A stretch of DNA of 64,000 bases from Glutinoglossum americanum (GCA_020080175.1 JAGHQL010000071.1:55386-119385); one strand, 5' to 3'; shown: positions 32,522-47,389, numbered from the stretch's first letter. Numbers and translations: made by a program. The notes: generated by a model not told the origin, from the letters alone.

Positions 32522-34295
32522 TTATCCATGCTCCCTCCCTCTCCCCACTCTTCCAACCTTCCTCAAACCCCAAACGCTCACGGAGAGGCTCGTAACGCTC
32601 AAGGCGAACAGAAACCAGAAAGCGGCCCGATATCCCTCCAATAACGCCTCCGGGCTGCTTTTGTCCTCGAAGACAGAGTTTTCCGTGACACTATTCGCTA
32701 TCAGAGCCACGAGCGCTAGACCGACGCTTTTCCCAATCTGAGATACCGTATTGAAGACCCCACCCGCCAGACCTTGCGTCTCCGTAGGAAAAACAGATGC
32801 TATGACGATATTGGAGACCGTAAAAAGTGAATCCGCTCCAATCGAATTTAAGAAAATGGCGGGGAAGGCACAGACCCAGTACGACCACTTAGGATCCACG
32901 AGAGCCATCAAAAATGGAGACAGACTAGAAACGACCGTCGTTGCATTTATGATCCAGTCGGCCCGAATGCGGTGGAGCACAAGACCTGTGACAATGCTGC
33001 TCAGTGAGCCGGATATAGGGGTAGGTAGAAAGCGCCAGGCCGTTTCTAGAGCACTGTGGCCCTGTACTTCTTGAAAGAAGTAATTGAGCATTTGCTCAAA
33101 AGCGTTGAAAGCACCCCATATGAGAAATACATTTATAGAGATGCTTGTGAAAGCCTTATTGCTCCATAGCGAGTTCTTGATGAGAGCCGGGCGACCGCGA
33201 CGTTCCTGTCGGCCAACCCAAAAGACGAAGACTATGATCAATAGTGCCGATAGAGATAAGAGGAGAGCGTTGATAGGGGAGCTTATATTCGAGGCGTCAT
33301 CAGTAATGGATCTATCATGTTCGTCAGCAACCATGTTAAATAAGAAGGACTAAGGCTTAAAATACGCTAAAACATAGGATAGCAATGCAAGAGACGGGCT
33401 TGCTGTGAGCGCTCCGATCCAGTCAATGCCGAATGCTACCCGTTTCCATGATATAGGTGGAGCATATTTATCTTTTGTCGGTAGTTGCCATATGCCCAAG
33501 AAAAGCACGACGGTATTTATGATTGCAACAGTATGGAAACCCCATGGCCATCCAAGGGTATCGGCGAAGACGCCACCTAAAGTCAAGCCTATGCCAAATC
33601 CAATAGGCTGACCTCCCCCCATCAGTGCAAAAGCCAGATTCCTTAGCTGTCCAGGAAGGAAATTTTCGGTAATGAGACTGACAGCAGATGGGAGGCAAAG
33701 AGATGTGGCGAGTCCAGAGAGGATCCGGAAAAAGATTAGCTGCGGGCCCGTCTGCGACAACCCGCAAGCCATCGAAAAGATACTCTGCAAAAAGCACCCC
33801 AAGAGGAAAATTTCCCTGCTTCCTACGACATCTGAGAGCGAGCCGGAAATGAGAAGTGTGCACCCATTAGCTAATGCGTACATCGATATAGGCCTGTCGG
33901 CCTAAAATATCAGCATATTGTGTTTTCCTTCATGACGCGAGCCTATCTAGATATCGGCGTAGGTCATGTGGAGGAACTGCTAATAACGGCACGTACCATA
34001 AAGCCACGCCGGGGTCCAAATCCAGATCCATAGCGATCTGGGGGGTGGCGACGGTTACCAGCCCACCAAGGAAACAGCTTATTAGAGTTGCACACGAAAT
34101 ACAGGTAATAATGATGATACCGTTTCCGCCATGGTGGCCTGGGTCATCTATGGGGTCATGTTTGTAGATCAGTAACTGGTCTTCGTCGGGGCATTCGTCA
34201 TGTTGGTCAAGAAATGGTGGAGTTGTCGTTCCATTACATCCCAGTGCCGGGTCAACTGGAAAGGCACCCGGTGGTATCGAGCCATATTCGGGCAT
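32522..34295 (-). CDS. MFS transporter, drug:H+ antiporter-like, three exons, 538 aa
   Basis: Exons 34295-33997, 33893-33366 and 33311-32522 join in frame. The first splice restores LWPISMYALANGC and the second restores SYVLASITDDASN, both typical of the family. The N-terminus is hydrophilic (about 55 residues), then about twelve to fourteen hydrophobic segments follow. The loop between helices 2 and 3 reads SGSLSDVVGSR, the MFS signature in a form common in the DHA2/ATR1-like group, and helix 5 holds the GGGQPIGFGIGLTLGG antiporter motif. It would export small molecules from the cell, substrate unknown. It sits 2.5 kb from the aromatic-metabolism genes and might export their product or a substrate, but that is only position-based. 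Confidence 0.9.
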
Positions 34296-36802
34296 CTTGC
34301 CGTGTTGTATAACAGCCTTGCTTGGGAATTATTTTGGTTGGTGATCTGTATTGGCTAGTGAGCGGACTGCGGGGGGGAATGAAGTGCCTGAATTGCCTCA
34401 GTGTGAGTTCGGTGAATGGCAGGTGATGCTCGTTGAGCATTAGGCGTTATAGCGTTCAGGTCGGGCCGGCTTAACGTGCTATAAGGCTGAACACTAGGCG
34501 CGAAGCTCACAGAAGTGAGTCGAAAGCGGAGGCAAGATAAAACATGAACAAAGAGTCCTAAAGTTCTAGGGGTCTTCTCCGCTTTCTAGTTCTGGGTCGT
34601 AACTATACCAGAGGCTAGTGAAATAGGCGGATGGAATCCCTGAATTAGATGGTTATTGTACACGATAAAATAGAGGAAGATTTACCATTCAAGCCGGGAG
34701 GGTGTAAATGGAAGGATAATATTCACCTCAAGCGTGGCAACCTTCTGGGCGTGGGCTGGCCCATGGGTCTTAGCTAGAGGAGCTGGGCGATATTAAGACA
34801 ATAATGTCACATCCGCTTAGCTCACACCTCCCCCATCCATGGACGGCATATCCGATCTTAGGATCGGGGACACCCGGTATGATAGCTAACGAACAGGCCA
34901 GTATTAGTTGTCGTTCCGTAAGACACCCACTAAGTGGGAGTTATTTGCTTCGAGATTTACGGGATTCATAGATCGAAATTTGCGACGGAGTGGCGGGACG
35001 AGTGGTTATTGCATCGCCGTGACCACCGCCATGGAGAGAGTGGGGCGTCAAACGTCCCAAGTAAAACCCGCAGCGGACAGTCCGACCTCGCAACTACGAC
35101 AACCACTAGTACTTCTGGGTAAAAATATGGCTGATCTATCCAATTTAAAATACGTCGCAACAAGAACCCCGAGTTTACCACAAGCGAACACGATAAACTA
35201 AGTTAACTAGTCAGCTTATGAGATCAATGCGTTGGTGTTTAGCAGTGAGAATACTGATGCTCACAACTCTGGGAAATCGTAAGGGCAACTAACGTAGGTT
35301 CGCCATATCATCTAGGTGTACCCGATATACATGCGGTCATCAGGATACTCGACCCATAGACGAAGGACGTCGGGCAGGCGGTGTGCAACAAAGAGTAACC
35401 TTCACTCGGCATCGCCAACCGAAAATGGGACCGATTAGCGGAATGCATGCACCATGGGTCATCGCTAGCTGATGTGATTGTCATCTGGCAGGCTGGGCCA
35501 CTTCTAGACCAGGAACCTGCAGTCTCGTTAGGCCAAATGGTGGCGTTGCTAAGCATTGGTTCTAGAATTAATTCTTCTCATTTTACGTAAATGCGAGATA
35601 CGGCGGCAGGGAAATCCTCCATGGGTTATGCGCCTCTCATGACGAAGAGAAACGTTTCATGGCTTGAAAGTAATCGTGCGTGACGCCGCACGGGCTTCTT
35701 CATGGGTAATATGGGAAGGAATCTAGATGAAGCTTGCTGAGAAGAAGTGTGGATCGGAGCTATTGGAGCTGGAATAGGATAGCTAGCTGAAATCCTAGAG
35801 TAAGATAGGAAAAAGAAAGTCTTTGTTGCTGAATCGGCTGCCTAACCTGTACAGCTAGTCTGCTCCTCTGTTTTAATTGACTTTTAGCGTCATAATCCCA
35901 ACTCAACTCCGACAACCGATCTCTCCTATCCAGGCCCAACAGGCCACCCCAAGATCGGCGGGATACAGACGACCTAGCACATTTTCCCCCAACCCCGTTT
36001 TATTCCTTTCGTTGCCTGCGAACGCTTCCGGATCCGGGTCATGAGTAACCGCACAGAGCTTGCGTCGTTTTTTTAGAAAACCCCCTGGATGCTGAAAGTG
36101 GATGGGTGAACGATGTGGTGCAACGTTCAGGTGGCCAATGGAGCTTTGCGCGAAGCTGAGGGGAGGAAATTGAGAACCGTACCCTAGTAAATCTACGCAG
36201 AAGTGAGTGCGAAGTTTTACAACCTATCACGTATCTGTGCTATAGTAGCACAAGTACGGCCCATCCTTGTAATGTGGGATGCAGCTCCTTGGAACTATTT
36301 TCTTGAAGGTGGGCGGATGGTGTGATGTGCACGAACTTCGTGCAGCATTTGCTTTCCCCATGCCGCTTTATGACAACGCCCGACCAGATCACCGGGTGGC
36401 TACCGGGCCAGACCCCCTACTTGCCTTGATGCCGCATCCCAGCTCTACGTTGTGTCGCGCCAGCTGAGGGATACTCCGCCTGTGAGCCTGCGGTTCACCA
36501 ATAGCTAACGGACCACATGAGCTAGTAGGGGGAATGCGTGAAGTCCCGAGCCTGAGAGTGACTCCCCCGTCTTGCAACTTCCTGCTGGCAAAGTAGAACC
36601 GCTTCCTCGGTCCTCCACACTTTGGAGAATTAAGCCTTTTCCTTTTCACCCGAGGGGCCTCCATCTCTAGTGCCCACGTTCGTTAGATTTCATCAAATCC
36701 CAGGAAAGGTGGTCGCGCGCCTACCGCTGGTGTTCGGTATTTTAGAAATTTTCCACTTAATTTCCAAAGCACAGTTCGCTGATGGATTAGAACATCATCG
36801 CG
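34296..36802. other. Spacer between transporter and aminotransferase
   Basis: No gene was recognised over 2.5 kb. It contains the upstream regions of the two divergently transcribed genes at its ends; the middle shows only short open frames. Confidence 0.5.
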
Positions 36803-38775
36803 ATGCAGTCGAGCGTCCCCAATGCCGCAAATCCCGCCACGGCCAATCAAGACAACCCTGTCGAGGAGAAATCGGTAAGACCCCCAAGTAGCCATGTCTT
36901 TGCGATGTTAAACTCGTGCTAGGGGCTGGAAAAGCTTAAATCGAGGACATGGGACCGTATGCCTGCCTAATTAACTTTCTCCCAGGTGGTTGAGAGGGCC
37001 GAAACGTTGGCTGACATATACTCTGTAGATATCCTGAGCCTAGAAGCTACCTCAAGAAAGGTGGCAGAGAGTAGTTTAGAACGGCATTAGTAGGCTCGCT
37101 GACGCGACGGTAGCCATCGATAATGCAAGCCTTACACGCGACTTTAAGTAGACCTGGTCCGTCCTCAACTGCGGGCTATCGAACCAAGCTCTAGTGTTGA
37201 ATGTGGTAGATCTTTCTAATCGGGGTTATTAGGCATTCTATCCCTAGGTCCTGGAGCTCCGAGTAGCCAGTATTACCCGTTCGATGATGTGCGTTTCAAG
37301 GTTCCTTCAATCGGGCGCTTCTCCGAAGCCGAATTTAGAGGTTCGGGGATAGAGCTACAAGCTAGAAAATATGATATGAGAGAGGGAAACAGCGAATACG
37401 GTAGATCTATGCCTTCCCAGTATATGCAATGAAGAGGAGCCAAACTGAATCGCCGTCACACGTTTTCCAAGATCTATCACTCGCCTTGAATTATGGGCAA
37501 GGCACGGGCTCTTCACAGCTCCTGGGTTTTGTAACCGAACACACAGAGGTACGCCCAGGCATGTCTCTTCTTCCGAATTGCCTTCTAACCGCCTCCCGAA
37601 GCTCGTCCACAATCCCCCTTTTAAAGACTGGAAATGCGTCCTAACAGGAGGCAATACCTCCGCCCTTGACCTGGCCTTCCGCACGTTCACAGAGAGAGGG
37701 GATTATATCCTAGTCGAAGAATACACATACCCCACTGCATTTGAGACAAGTTCCCCTCTCGGTATCAAATTCGCAGGAATTAGGATGGATCCCGAAGGCC
37801 CCCTCCCCTCCAGTATGTCCAAGATCCTTGAGGACTGGGACGAAAATGCGAGGGGGGGGAAGAAACCACATATACTCTACACCATCCCTACCGGTCAAAA
37901 CCCCTCCGGAGCGACCCAGAGTCTGGAGCGCCGCCGGGAAATATACGGTGTCGCACAGAAGCATGATGTTTATATCCTAGAGGATGACCCTTACTATTTC
38001 ATCCAAATGCTGCCCAAAGCCTCAATTGACCGATCGAGCACCCAACCTCCCACGTCCCAGGCATCCTTCATCTCAAGTCTCATCCCAAGTTTCCTCAGTA
38101 TCGATACGGACGGCCGAGTCCTCCGCATGGATTCCTTTTCTAAGATAATTGCCCCTGGTACCCGAACTGGCTGGGTGACAGCATCGGAACAGATCATCGA
38201 CCGCTTTGTCCGGGCTCATGAGACATCGCTCCAAAATCCCAGCGGGTTCTCGCAGATTATGTTGTTCAAATTGCTGCACGAGGGGTGGGGCCATTCTGGG
38301 ATGATAAACTGGCTATTTCACCTCCGGTTAGAATATACGAAAAGGCGGGACGCGATGATGGCTGCGTGCGAGACATACCTTCCACATCGGATAGTCAGCT
38401 GGAGTCCACCTAAAGCAGGGTTCTTCGTAAGTAGTCACGCCTGTCCAGTTATGAACGAATAAAAATCTCTCCCGCAACGCATCCGCTGACGGAATAAATT
38501 CCCATTCATAGGCCTGGCTAAAAATCAATTACTCCCTCCACCCCCATAATACCACCAAAACCCCCCGGGCAATCGAAAGGGAAATCTATGAAGCCACTAT
38601 CGAGAGTGGTGCGCTCGTCGTTCCAGGGAGTTGGTTTCAAGCCGACCAGGACGCTGAGTTACCTGAATTGTTCTTCCGTGTCACATTCGCATCGCTGAAC
38701 TGCGAAGACACGGCGGAGGCGATTAAGAGGTTTGGGGTTGCTGTTAGAGCGTGTTTTGGGGTGGATTCGTGTTAG
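36803..38775 (+). CDS. PLP-dependent aromatic aminotransferase (Aro8/2-aminoadipate type), six exons, 496 aa
   Basis: Exons 36803-36874, 36986-37070, 37233-37400, 37472-37548, 37602-38426 and 38512-38775 sum to 497 codons with every phase matching. The second-to-third junction uses a weak donor and a 162-nt intron and is the least certain. Fold-type I aminotransferase motifs are clear: ILSLGPGAP, LNYGQGTG, TGGNTSALDLAF, YTIPTGQNPSG, EDDPYYF (PLP-ring Asp and Tyr) and DSFSKIIAPGTRTGW with the Schiff-base Lys. The closest families are fungal Aro8-like enzymes that exchange amino groups between tyrosine, phenylalanine or tryptophan and 2-oxo acids. Here it could supply 4-hydroxyphenylpyruvate to the HPPD encoded 7 kb downstream. 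No targeting signal is visible. Confidence 0.88.
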
Positions 38776-40619
38776 TTTTAGGCTAGTGACTGCTCAAGGG
38801 GTGTTTCTGGTGTGTAGGGGATAGGTTGTGGGCCCTCAGACTGTTGGCTTAGGTGATATCGAAAACTACGCAACTCCAAGTGATTCTTCATTGGGGTGTA
38901 TTACTATGCGACTTCGTTACCACTATCATATCTGCATCGCCCGTTCATATTGCGAATTAAATACGTTGTCAGGCACCGGAATTATTTGCCAGTAAGTCAA
39001 ATGCACAAGTGTTTGCACAGCCTAAACAAAGTTTCCTCGATACCCCATACCCACAGAGCGTTTTAATCTATATCAACTTAATATTAAACTATATAAACCC
39101 ACCATCTATGCCCATAAAAGTCCTTACTCAACAAGGCTATCATTCCCCGATTAATCACAGAGCCCATTACCATAGAAAAGGGGCGGTTTGGAGGAAGCCT
39201 TAGCAAACGGCGTCCTGTGGGAGACTCAAAGGAAAGCGCTAGTATCTTTGGAAAGAGCTTATATCATTTATGTATGACGGGGTCGTAGAGCAAAACCCGC
39301 GCACCCAGAGTCACTTATATGAGGCTATGCACTACCGCTAACCTAGCTACGGGTGATTTAATGGAGAATGTCAAGTTGGCACATACAGGCGTGTGAGCAT
39401 CTTGAAAGCAGCTGATTGCCGCTTTACGGCTGATCCCTACGTTGCTTTCACTCTCAGCCTAATTCTGGCTGTACCAGGTGTTGGAAACTTGGTTGCTACA
39501 TTGACAATGGCTACTCTCCGCGGCCACGCGGCAACTATGCTGGGCATGTATATTAGCCCGGATGCTTGCTGATTTCCCCCGCCAATACTCTATACTCACC
39601 CAGCCCCCTAGTATCCAAAGGGATGACGGCGAATCCGGCCTATGCCTAGTAAACCGTGTGTCCAATGCCCAACACACAACGCTGTCATCCTAATTAGCTT
39701 TTAATTGTGTGCTGCCTAAATTTAACAGTGACAGGTCTGTTACCAACTAATTCCCTTAGGGGCCGCAGCAACCGAACGAACTCCGGGCCTAAATCGAGCC
39801 GATAGTTTTTGCTAATTCGTACAACATACCACTATACTACGCCTAGCCCACTAAACCAGCCGGGGCCGTACGTACAGCTACCCCCCTAGAATCCCCTTCC
39901 TAGCGCAATTGCCTCCCCATAAACCGGCGGAAAGCCACCTACAGTACTACCCGGTATTGCCGAGTCCGAAGAGCGGTTCTATTTCATATGCCGTACACAC
40001 GAAACGCAACAGTAACTGCGCAAATTTAACCGGAGTCCCGGATTCCGCATCACACCGAATGGTCTCACGAAACCCACGGAACCATGCAGCGGCTTCCCCG
40101 TTGTGCGTTGGTACGACCACACATAGATCAAACCTCGGCGCTTAATAGTATTGGCCATTTGGGATTCGCTGGCCAGAATGGGAGCACAACATTGTATGTA
40201 GTGAAGCCCCCTGCCGGTGCAACCGAGACAAGGTCATCCTACAAGACCCCAGGTGCGGGAAATGTTTTGTCCACCACTGCGACGAAGTAGGGCCGCACTT
40301 ACGAGGGTACGAAGGTCCCACCGGTGTTACGGGGTTTCCCGCGTAGATTAGTGAAGCTTGCTTCGTCCTAGGGGTATAACTATTAGGAGAGTGTGGTTAC
40401 ACAAACTACCGTGCTTCTTGGCAAATCCTTTCTGTTGTAAACCGGCAAATGGTTCTCTTAAGGTAGTTACTAAGTGGCAAAGGGTTCGAGTGGACATCGG
40501 AATTACTTAGGTGGTGAGAGAAGCTTATGTCACGTAGGGTAGCGAAAACAACCTATATATATGCCCAAAATAGATAAGTGCAGATATTTTATTCCGAGTC
40601 TGCCATAGCGATTAAACGG
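38776..40619. other. Intergenic spacer
   Basis: Nothing coding was recognised. Short open frames (up to 78 aa near 39909) have no family resemblance. Confidence 0.5.
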
Positions 40620-42626
40620 CTAACCCACACACGCTCCCCCAAGGGGCTTTGAGGCAATTGGCGCAAAATATTCATTGATCCCCTGAACCGTCCCCGCCCC
40701 TTCGACTAAGGCGAGTGTGCACCCCACATAACCATCTGGACGAACAACCACCACGCCCCCCTTTTCCCCACAAAACCCCAGCTTAACGTGAGCCTCTCCC
40801 TTCGCTTTTGAGACCCCACCGGACTTAATATCATCAGCATAAACTTGGTCACGATACTCCGCCAAGACGCCAGGCAGCGATTCATTTATCTCGATCGCAG
40901 GCCTCGGAGCATTGAAGATGGTGCAGAAGGTAAAGAACAGCGAATGGGGGTTGTGGCGCTCGTGATACGGTATAGGGCCCATGATGTCGTGGCGGCGATA
41001 GCTGGAGAGGAACGAATTGTCCTCTTGTAGATTTGTCGCGAAATCGGAAATGGCTTGAGATGTTGTAGCGGGGCTACCGGCGAATATGTATATGCGGTAG
41101 GAGCCATTCTGCGGAATCTCTTGCTCCAGATGAGCGATGCAGGCGTCGGACACTCGAGTTACCGTAACTGGAGGGAAGACGCGCCCCGGGAGCAGCTTCA
41201 CACCTGGGGGGCTAAAAAGCGGTGACTTTGCCGGATGCGCCTCGCTCCAGTTCAGACAATTAGGATCATAATGGACACCATACCCACTAGTAAACTCCGT
41301 TGACTGCTTGAAAGTCCTCACAAACTCATTACTCTCCTCTGCTTCACCGTGATCTTTGCACCTCACCGCATCCTCCACCTCGCTAACTGAAGGCGGGCGC
41401 GAGCTGAACAGCGCAGCGTATTTGGCATCAAAGTCTATGAGCTTTTGTGCCATTTTTTTGCGCTCCTCTTCGTAGGTGTGGAGAATCGCTTGGGTTGCGA
41501 AGCCGGATTCGACGAGGTGGAATTTCCAGGCGAAGTTCTGGGCATCTAGGAAGCCATAGTTCATGCCTTGGCCGGCTTTAGGCTGGTTTCTTTGGTGTCA
41601 GCGGTATCCCCCGGAGGGTTCGGTCGGCGGAGGCCATACGCTATGTGTATGGCAGGCATCACCACCCATGAATATTCGTTGGTCTAATGTGTATCTCTCC
41701 GCTATGCCTTGTACGATGGGATATGCGGAATGCCAATCCACCCTATCCCACTCGATACGATATGGACTGAGAATGTCGTTTGCCTGTTGTTGTATCCTCG
41801 ATTCAGTGGCCATCCTTCGGGGGTCTTGGCCTTTGTCTGATGATTTGATCTGAACATAAACTCGAACCACGTTGTTTCCGTGAGGGATAATCATGGCTGA
41901 GCCACTATCTGAATGAACTGTGCATTTCATCTATACAACAATTAGCACCAAGTTGTCAAGAGCTATGTTATATTTGCGAACTTGTATATCCGGGAAGTCT
42001 GTCCTGACCACTCCATCTATAACGCTCCATACGTGGATTGTTGGGTCCTTATAGGTCATTTTTACTCCGAGCTGCTCTCTTACAAAGCTTCTCGCACCAT
42101 CTGCACCAAAGAGGTACTTCGTCCTCACTGCGCACTCTGCCTCGCCATTGGTTTGGATCAGGTCAACCTGGACCGGATACTCAAGATCTTCACCTTCGTT
42201 TTTAAATCTAGAGATGGCCCAGGACCTGTCTATTTGGATGTCCATTCTCTCTAAGTCCTCGACAAATATCTTCTCAATTCGCCCCTGGTGTAGGATAGTC
42301 GTAAATGGGTACCTTGTATCGATGAACTCTGGATAACTCTTCCACGTCCCCGTCCGATGGATCCCCTTTCCATGCTGCAACGGATTCCAGAAGGCGACTT
42401 CGTAAATCCTACCTGGGTTGTAAGCCATTATTGGGCGCTTCAGGCCCATATTACGCAATATGTCCAGAGACCGCGCCTGGATACCATCGGCTCGGCCGAT
42501 CTGGGTTCGTTCTGGTCTAATGTCGATGTGCTTGATCTTGTATTTTCCGAGGCGTGCAATGCAGGCAGCGAGCATCAAACCCACTGGACCCGCCCCCACG
42601 ATGACGATGTCATACGCTTCGGACAT
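40620..42626 (-). CDS. FAD-dependent phenol 2-monooxygenase-like hydroxylase, three exons, 632 aa
   Basis: Exons 42626-41982, 41930-41640 and 41582-40620 join in phase 0. The N-terminus has the FAD dinucleotide fold ([14 protein letters not shown]). The middle holds the DG motif region ([17 protein letters not shown]) and the second FAD motif ([21 protein letters not shown], which is cut by the second intron and restored by splicing). The last 200 residues match the thioredoxin-like dimerisation domain of phenol hydroxylase. Such enzymes use NAD(P)H and O2 to put a hydroxyl next to an existing phenol hydroxyl, making a catechol. It is transcribed divergently from a ring-cleaving dioxygenase gene, which suits a hydroxylate-then-cleave pair. 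The actual phenol is unknown. Confidence 0.92.
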
Positions 42627-43687
42627 TGCTGTCCTAACACTCTCACTCCCAGGAGGGCAGTATAGCGATGGCTATAGCTCGGAATCCTCAGAAGGCAATT
42701 AGAGAAGTATTTTTGCTAACATAGTGGAGCAGAAAAGGCTAGCATCAATTGTGATAGGGCGATAACCTAAATGTACTACGGGTTTCATATGAGGTCGTTG
42801 TGCCAGACAACAAACGGGGGAAGCTCGACTGTGGAGTTTTAGTAAACACTTTAGGTTCAATACTTGCTTCTTCATATGGTAGTCGAAACTTCCCCATTGT
42901 GCCCCACTGCTTTTACCCTCCGTTACACTAATTAAGGGGAATATACGCGTCAATTTGGTAGGCTCAGCGTTCTTCTCGGCAACACTGAGCAGCTGACCGA
43001 ACACCTTGTGGGTGGATTTTGGACCGGCAATACGCTTGTGGTAACATAGAACGGGTTGGCCAGCTTAGATCCGCATCTTAGACATACCATCATTCTACAA
43101 GCTATGCAAAATAAGGATAGGGATTTAGATTGGCCGTCCGGCAAATGTGGCTCCTCCCTCTCTCTGGCTATATTTCCTTTGTTGGCACAAAAGTGTGGTT
43201 AGATGGGGGCTAAATAATCTAGTTAAATTCAGGGCGATTTCGCGTCTCTAGAGCGGACCTTGGTGGGCTAGCGAGGAGCGGTGGAACCGGTCTTCCCGTA
43301 GTCTAGATGGTCGGGCTTAGTGACATCCTAGCTACGTTATTGCTGCGGTACTACGTAGCACACGTCACAATCTAGTGGTAACACAACATCTTGAAGCGCA
43401 AGTCTGGAACAATTCGCATCGGAGGTTTCCAAACCCCCGAGGTATTTGGCAAAACGACCCTGCTCTTGTACGACTTACCCAACCCACTGCTTCGTATACC
43501 AGTCGGCTTCAGCAATCGAAAGGCTTGCCCTCATCTAATTCTCTCACCAATCCTCTAGAATCGCCTTTACCATATCCCGCTAACAAGAGCAGCTAATCGC
43601 ACTCACCGCATAAACTATCGCAGTTAATTTGCGATAGCGGTCGCGCTCTCGAATTAGTTGATGTCATAGCTCATGTTCTGAGCAGCA
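42627..43687. promoter_or_regulatory. Divergent intergenic region between hydroxylase and ring-cleavage dioxygenase
   Basis: About 1.06 kb separates the two start codons on opposite strands. It should carry both promoters. An inverted repeat lies at 43615-43637, about 50-70 bp before the dioxygenase ATG. A 101-aa minus-strand frame at 42699-43004 has no recognisable features and I leave it out. Confidence 0.45.
43615..43637. repeat. 8-bp inverted repeat upstream of the dioxygenase gene
   Basis: CTATCGCA at 43615-43622 is matched by TGCGATAG at 43630-43637, with a 7-base AT-rich spacer. The position suits an operator or a dimeric transcription-factor site, but no protein is known to bind it. 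Confidence 0.6.
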
Positions 43688-44466
43688 ATGGGGCAATTCA
43701 CCAGCTATATTATCGGCTATAGCAGTTCTCGTGTGGTTGCCGGTAAACATTCAGCAAGCACGCCAGGAGCCATTACCGGCCGCTGCCGGTACAATACCGA
43801 TCTTTCTCAGTACACATACCCGTCGCCACTGGATGGATACAAAAACCTTGAGCCCATTCCTGAGTGAGTGAACAGTCATATCGGCCATATGGTGTTCTTA
43901 TCGCTAACTAATGGCGATAGCACCAAGAATGCTGACAAGAGCTATGTAAATCCGCAGACAGGGATCTTGAGCGACGCCTACCAGAGATTTGTTGACCCCA
44001 TCTCAAATCATGGTCCGCTACCAGGTTTCGATATTCACATCTATTTCAACCCGGTAATGACGCTGACCCAGTTGGTGCATATATCGCTAACGAAACAGCC
44101 AGGATGACCAAGAGCAGACCAAATTTGCACAGGAGCTTTGGGAGCGGATTCGGCGAGAATGTTGGTATCCCTCCAGAGACCCTATGCCCTATAGACTAAC
44201 ATCTTGAAGTTCCTGAACTCCGCATCTATCGTCTATGGTACGAGCCATGCGGGCCTCACGCTACAGGCATGTTCGAAGTCAACCTCTTCACCCCAGCTCA
44301 ATTTGGAGCTTTTGTCGGCTGGCTGGTTATTAACCGTGGACCTTTGAGTGCTCTCGTCCATCCCAACACTAACGATGAGCTAAGAGATCACATACAACGG
44401 TACATGTGGATGGGCCCGGAGATTCCGTTGAATATGACGGTGTTCAAGCTGAGGGGAGATGCCTAA
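43688..44466 (+). CDS. DOPA 4,5-dioxygenase family extradiol dioxygenase, four exons, 207 aa
   Basis: Exons 43688-43863, 43921-44053, 44103-44160 and 44210-44466 join in frame. The family blocks appear in order: YTYPSPLDGYKNLEPI, SYVNPQTGILSDAY, GFDIHIYFNP, FAQELWERIRRE, PELRIYRLW, GPHATGMFEVNLFTPAQFG and INRGPLSALVHPNT. The three conserved His (in FDIHIY, GPHATG and LVHPNT) are all present, so the iron centre should be intact. Family members open L-DOPA or other catechols beside the diol; in basidiomycetes and some bacteria this gives betalamic acid or muscaflavin precursors. In ascomycetes the natural substrate is mostly unknown. The start is inferred: the ATG at 43688 gives a 43-residue extension before the conserved part, a little long, so a shorter first exon is possible. 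Confidence 0.88.
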
Positions 44467-46098
44467 ATCTTGGGCTCAGAAACGGGAGTTGTCCTGAGTG
44501 TATCCCCTAAAGCCTTCGATCAGCGCTAGGGGTTTGGGGAAGCTAGAATATCGTGGCCCTCCTTTAGGCTTGGTCGCTGGTTTTTCCGCAAGAATTTTAA
44601 GCCAGCTTCAACTATTGAATTCTAAACAATAATTTCACATCCGCATCTAGCCGGATATAGCGAGAGCATAAAATCATGAAAATCACAAACTCAATTCATT
44701 TACGGGCGCGCTAAGGATACCCACGTGTTCAATGAGGGGAAATAAATCCCATGCAAGACTGCGATCTCGGAGCAAACCCGCACCGTCCCAAGATACCATG
44801 TAATTGGTGAGCACTTTGCCGGAAAGTATGTGCTCTGGTACGTAGTACAAAACTAGGTATGTAACCTCCCAACTAGCCAGCGCCAAAAATTTAGCATACA
44901 TACACTCAACCCGTCCTCCCCGACCACCCCGCAACCCAGCGTTCGTAAATTTCCCGTCCGGATTCACTGAGCCCAGCAAATTGTGTGCCCTTGCGAAATA
45001 GATCTCGCGGTATAACTAGTCGATGATCGTGGTGTGGCTGGCTGAGCCGGAGGCCCGTCTAAGTACCAAGGTCGGCCTGAGGACGATACCCATAATTTTA
45101 GTGGACGACACCAACTCCATCCCGCGCTATCCGCTCTCTTGGATCCGGCCGCATTAAGAGTGTGTAGATCGGTATATGCCAACTTGAGCAAAACAGTCAG
45201 GTGAAACTCCCAGTGGCCCTTGCAGAACCAACCACTCTATACCTTCGCCATTTTCAATACGACCGCAGATCGACCCAAACCAACCTTAGGATAGTAGTGG
45301 GCCCACCCGGGTAGACTGCCTGTATTCCGAGGGCCTAGCGGAGGCTGCAAGGTGCCTTGAGAGATCAGGTCGACAGTCAAGAGTGGCAAGAACTTGGGTG
45401 CCCACGATCATCCCCAGCTGAATTGTCAGACTTCTCAATACAAGGGGCCGGCAGGATCGCACCGATTCGGTGTGGGACCAGCCGGTGACATGGAGGCGCT
45501 CCATACAATGTCGGGCACTAACTAGGCTGGCCAAACTAGGGCTCAGTGAAGCGTGATTACCTCAGGTCAACACTTCGCTTCTCAGTAAGTGTCAACACTT
45601 CCGCGGCTAAAGCGGCAATCTCACCCTTAGGAGCAGGTGAGTGACCTGCAACCGAGGACAGTAAGAATTAATGCCGACCCAGCGTTCCGAATACCCCCTA
45701 CCCAGAAATGATATGGCGGAATCATGAAGAAAAGCGGGAAATTGCCTGTAGCCAAGCGAGTTTAGATATCCTTATGACCAAAGCGGCGATGATATCATCC
45801 AGGAATCACATTCACAAACGCTCCATTGACGCAGTGCAACCATCTCCGTGGACAGTCCCTTGAATGCAGAAATCCATTCGCGTTGCGGAAGTCTTGACCT
45901 TGTTAATTTCCGGCTCACCTATGGCTTCAATTGCTATAAATGATTCGCTAAATCACATGGACCGCAATTTGTATACTTACCGTCTATGGCTTGCTGTCTA
46001 CTCCTCAACCTCTTTTAGAGCAGACCCGTTAGTTCTCAATATCCGTCTGCCACCTCCGAGAGCACTTAGGGCCTCCCTCAACGAAGCCAGTGGCAGCG
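44467..46098. other. Intergenic spacer upstream of HPPD
   Basis: No gene was recognised. It contains a short direct repeat with TCAACACTT twice near 45568-45601. The last few hundred bases are the HPPD promoter region. Confidence 0.5.

Positions 46099-47389
<1,291 letters not shown>

Noticed and set aside
44683-45534. Three adjacent 75-98 aa minus-strand frames between the ring-cleavage dioxygenase and HPPD
   Set aside because: I tried to splice them into one protein and found no family motif or convincing donor and acceptor pairs.
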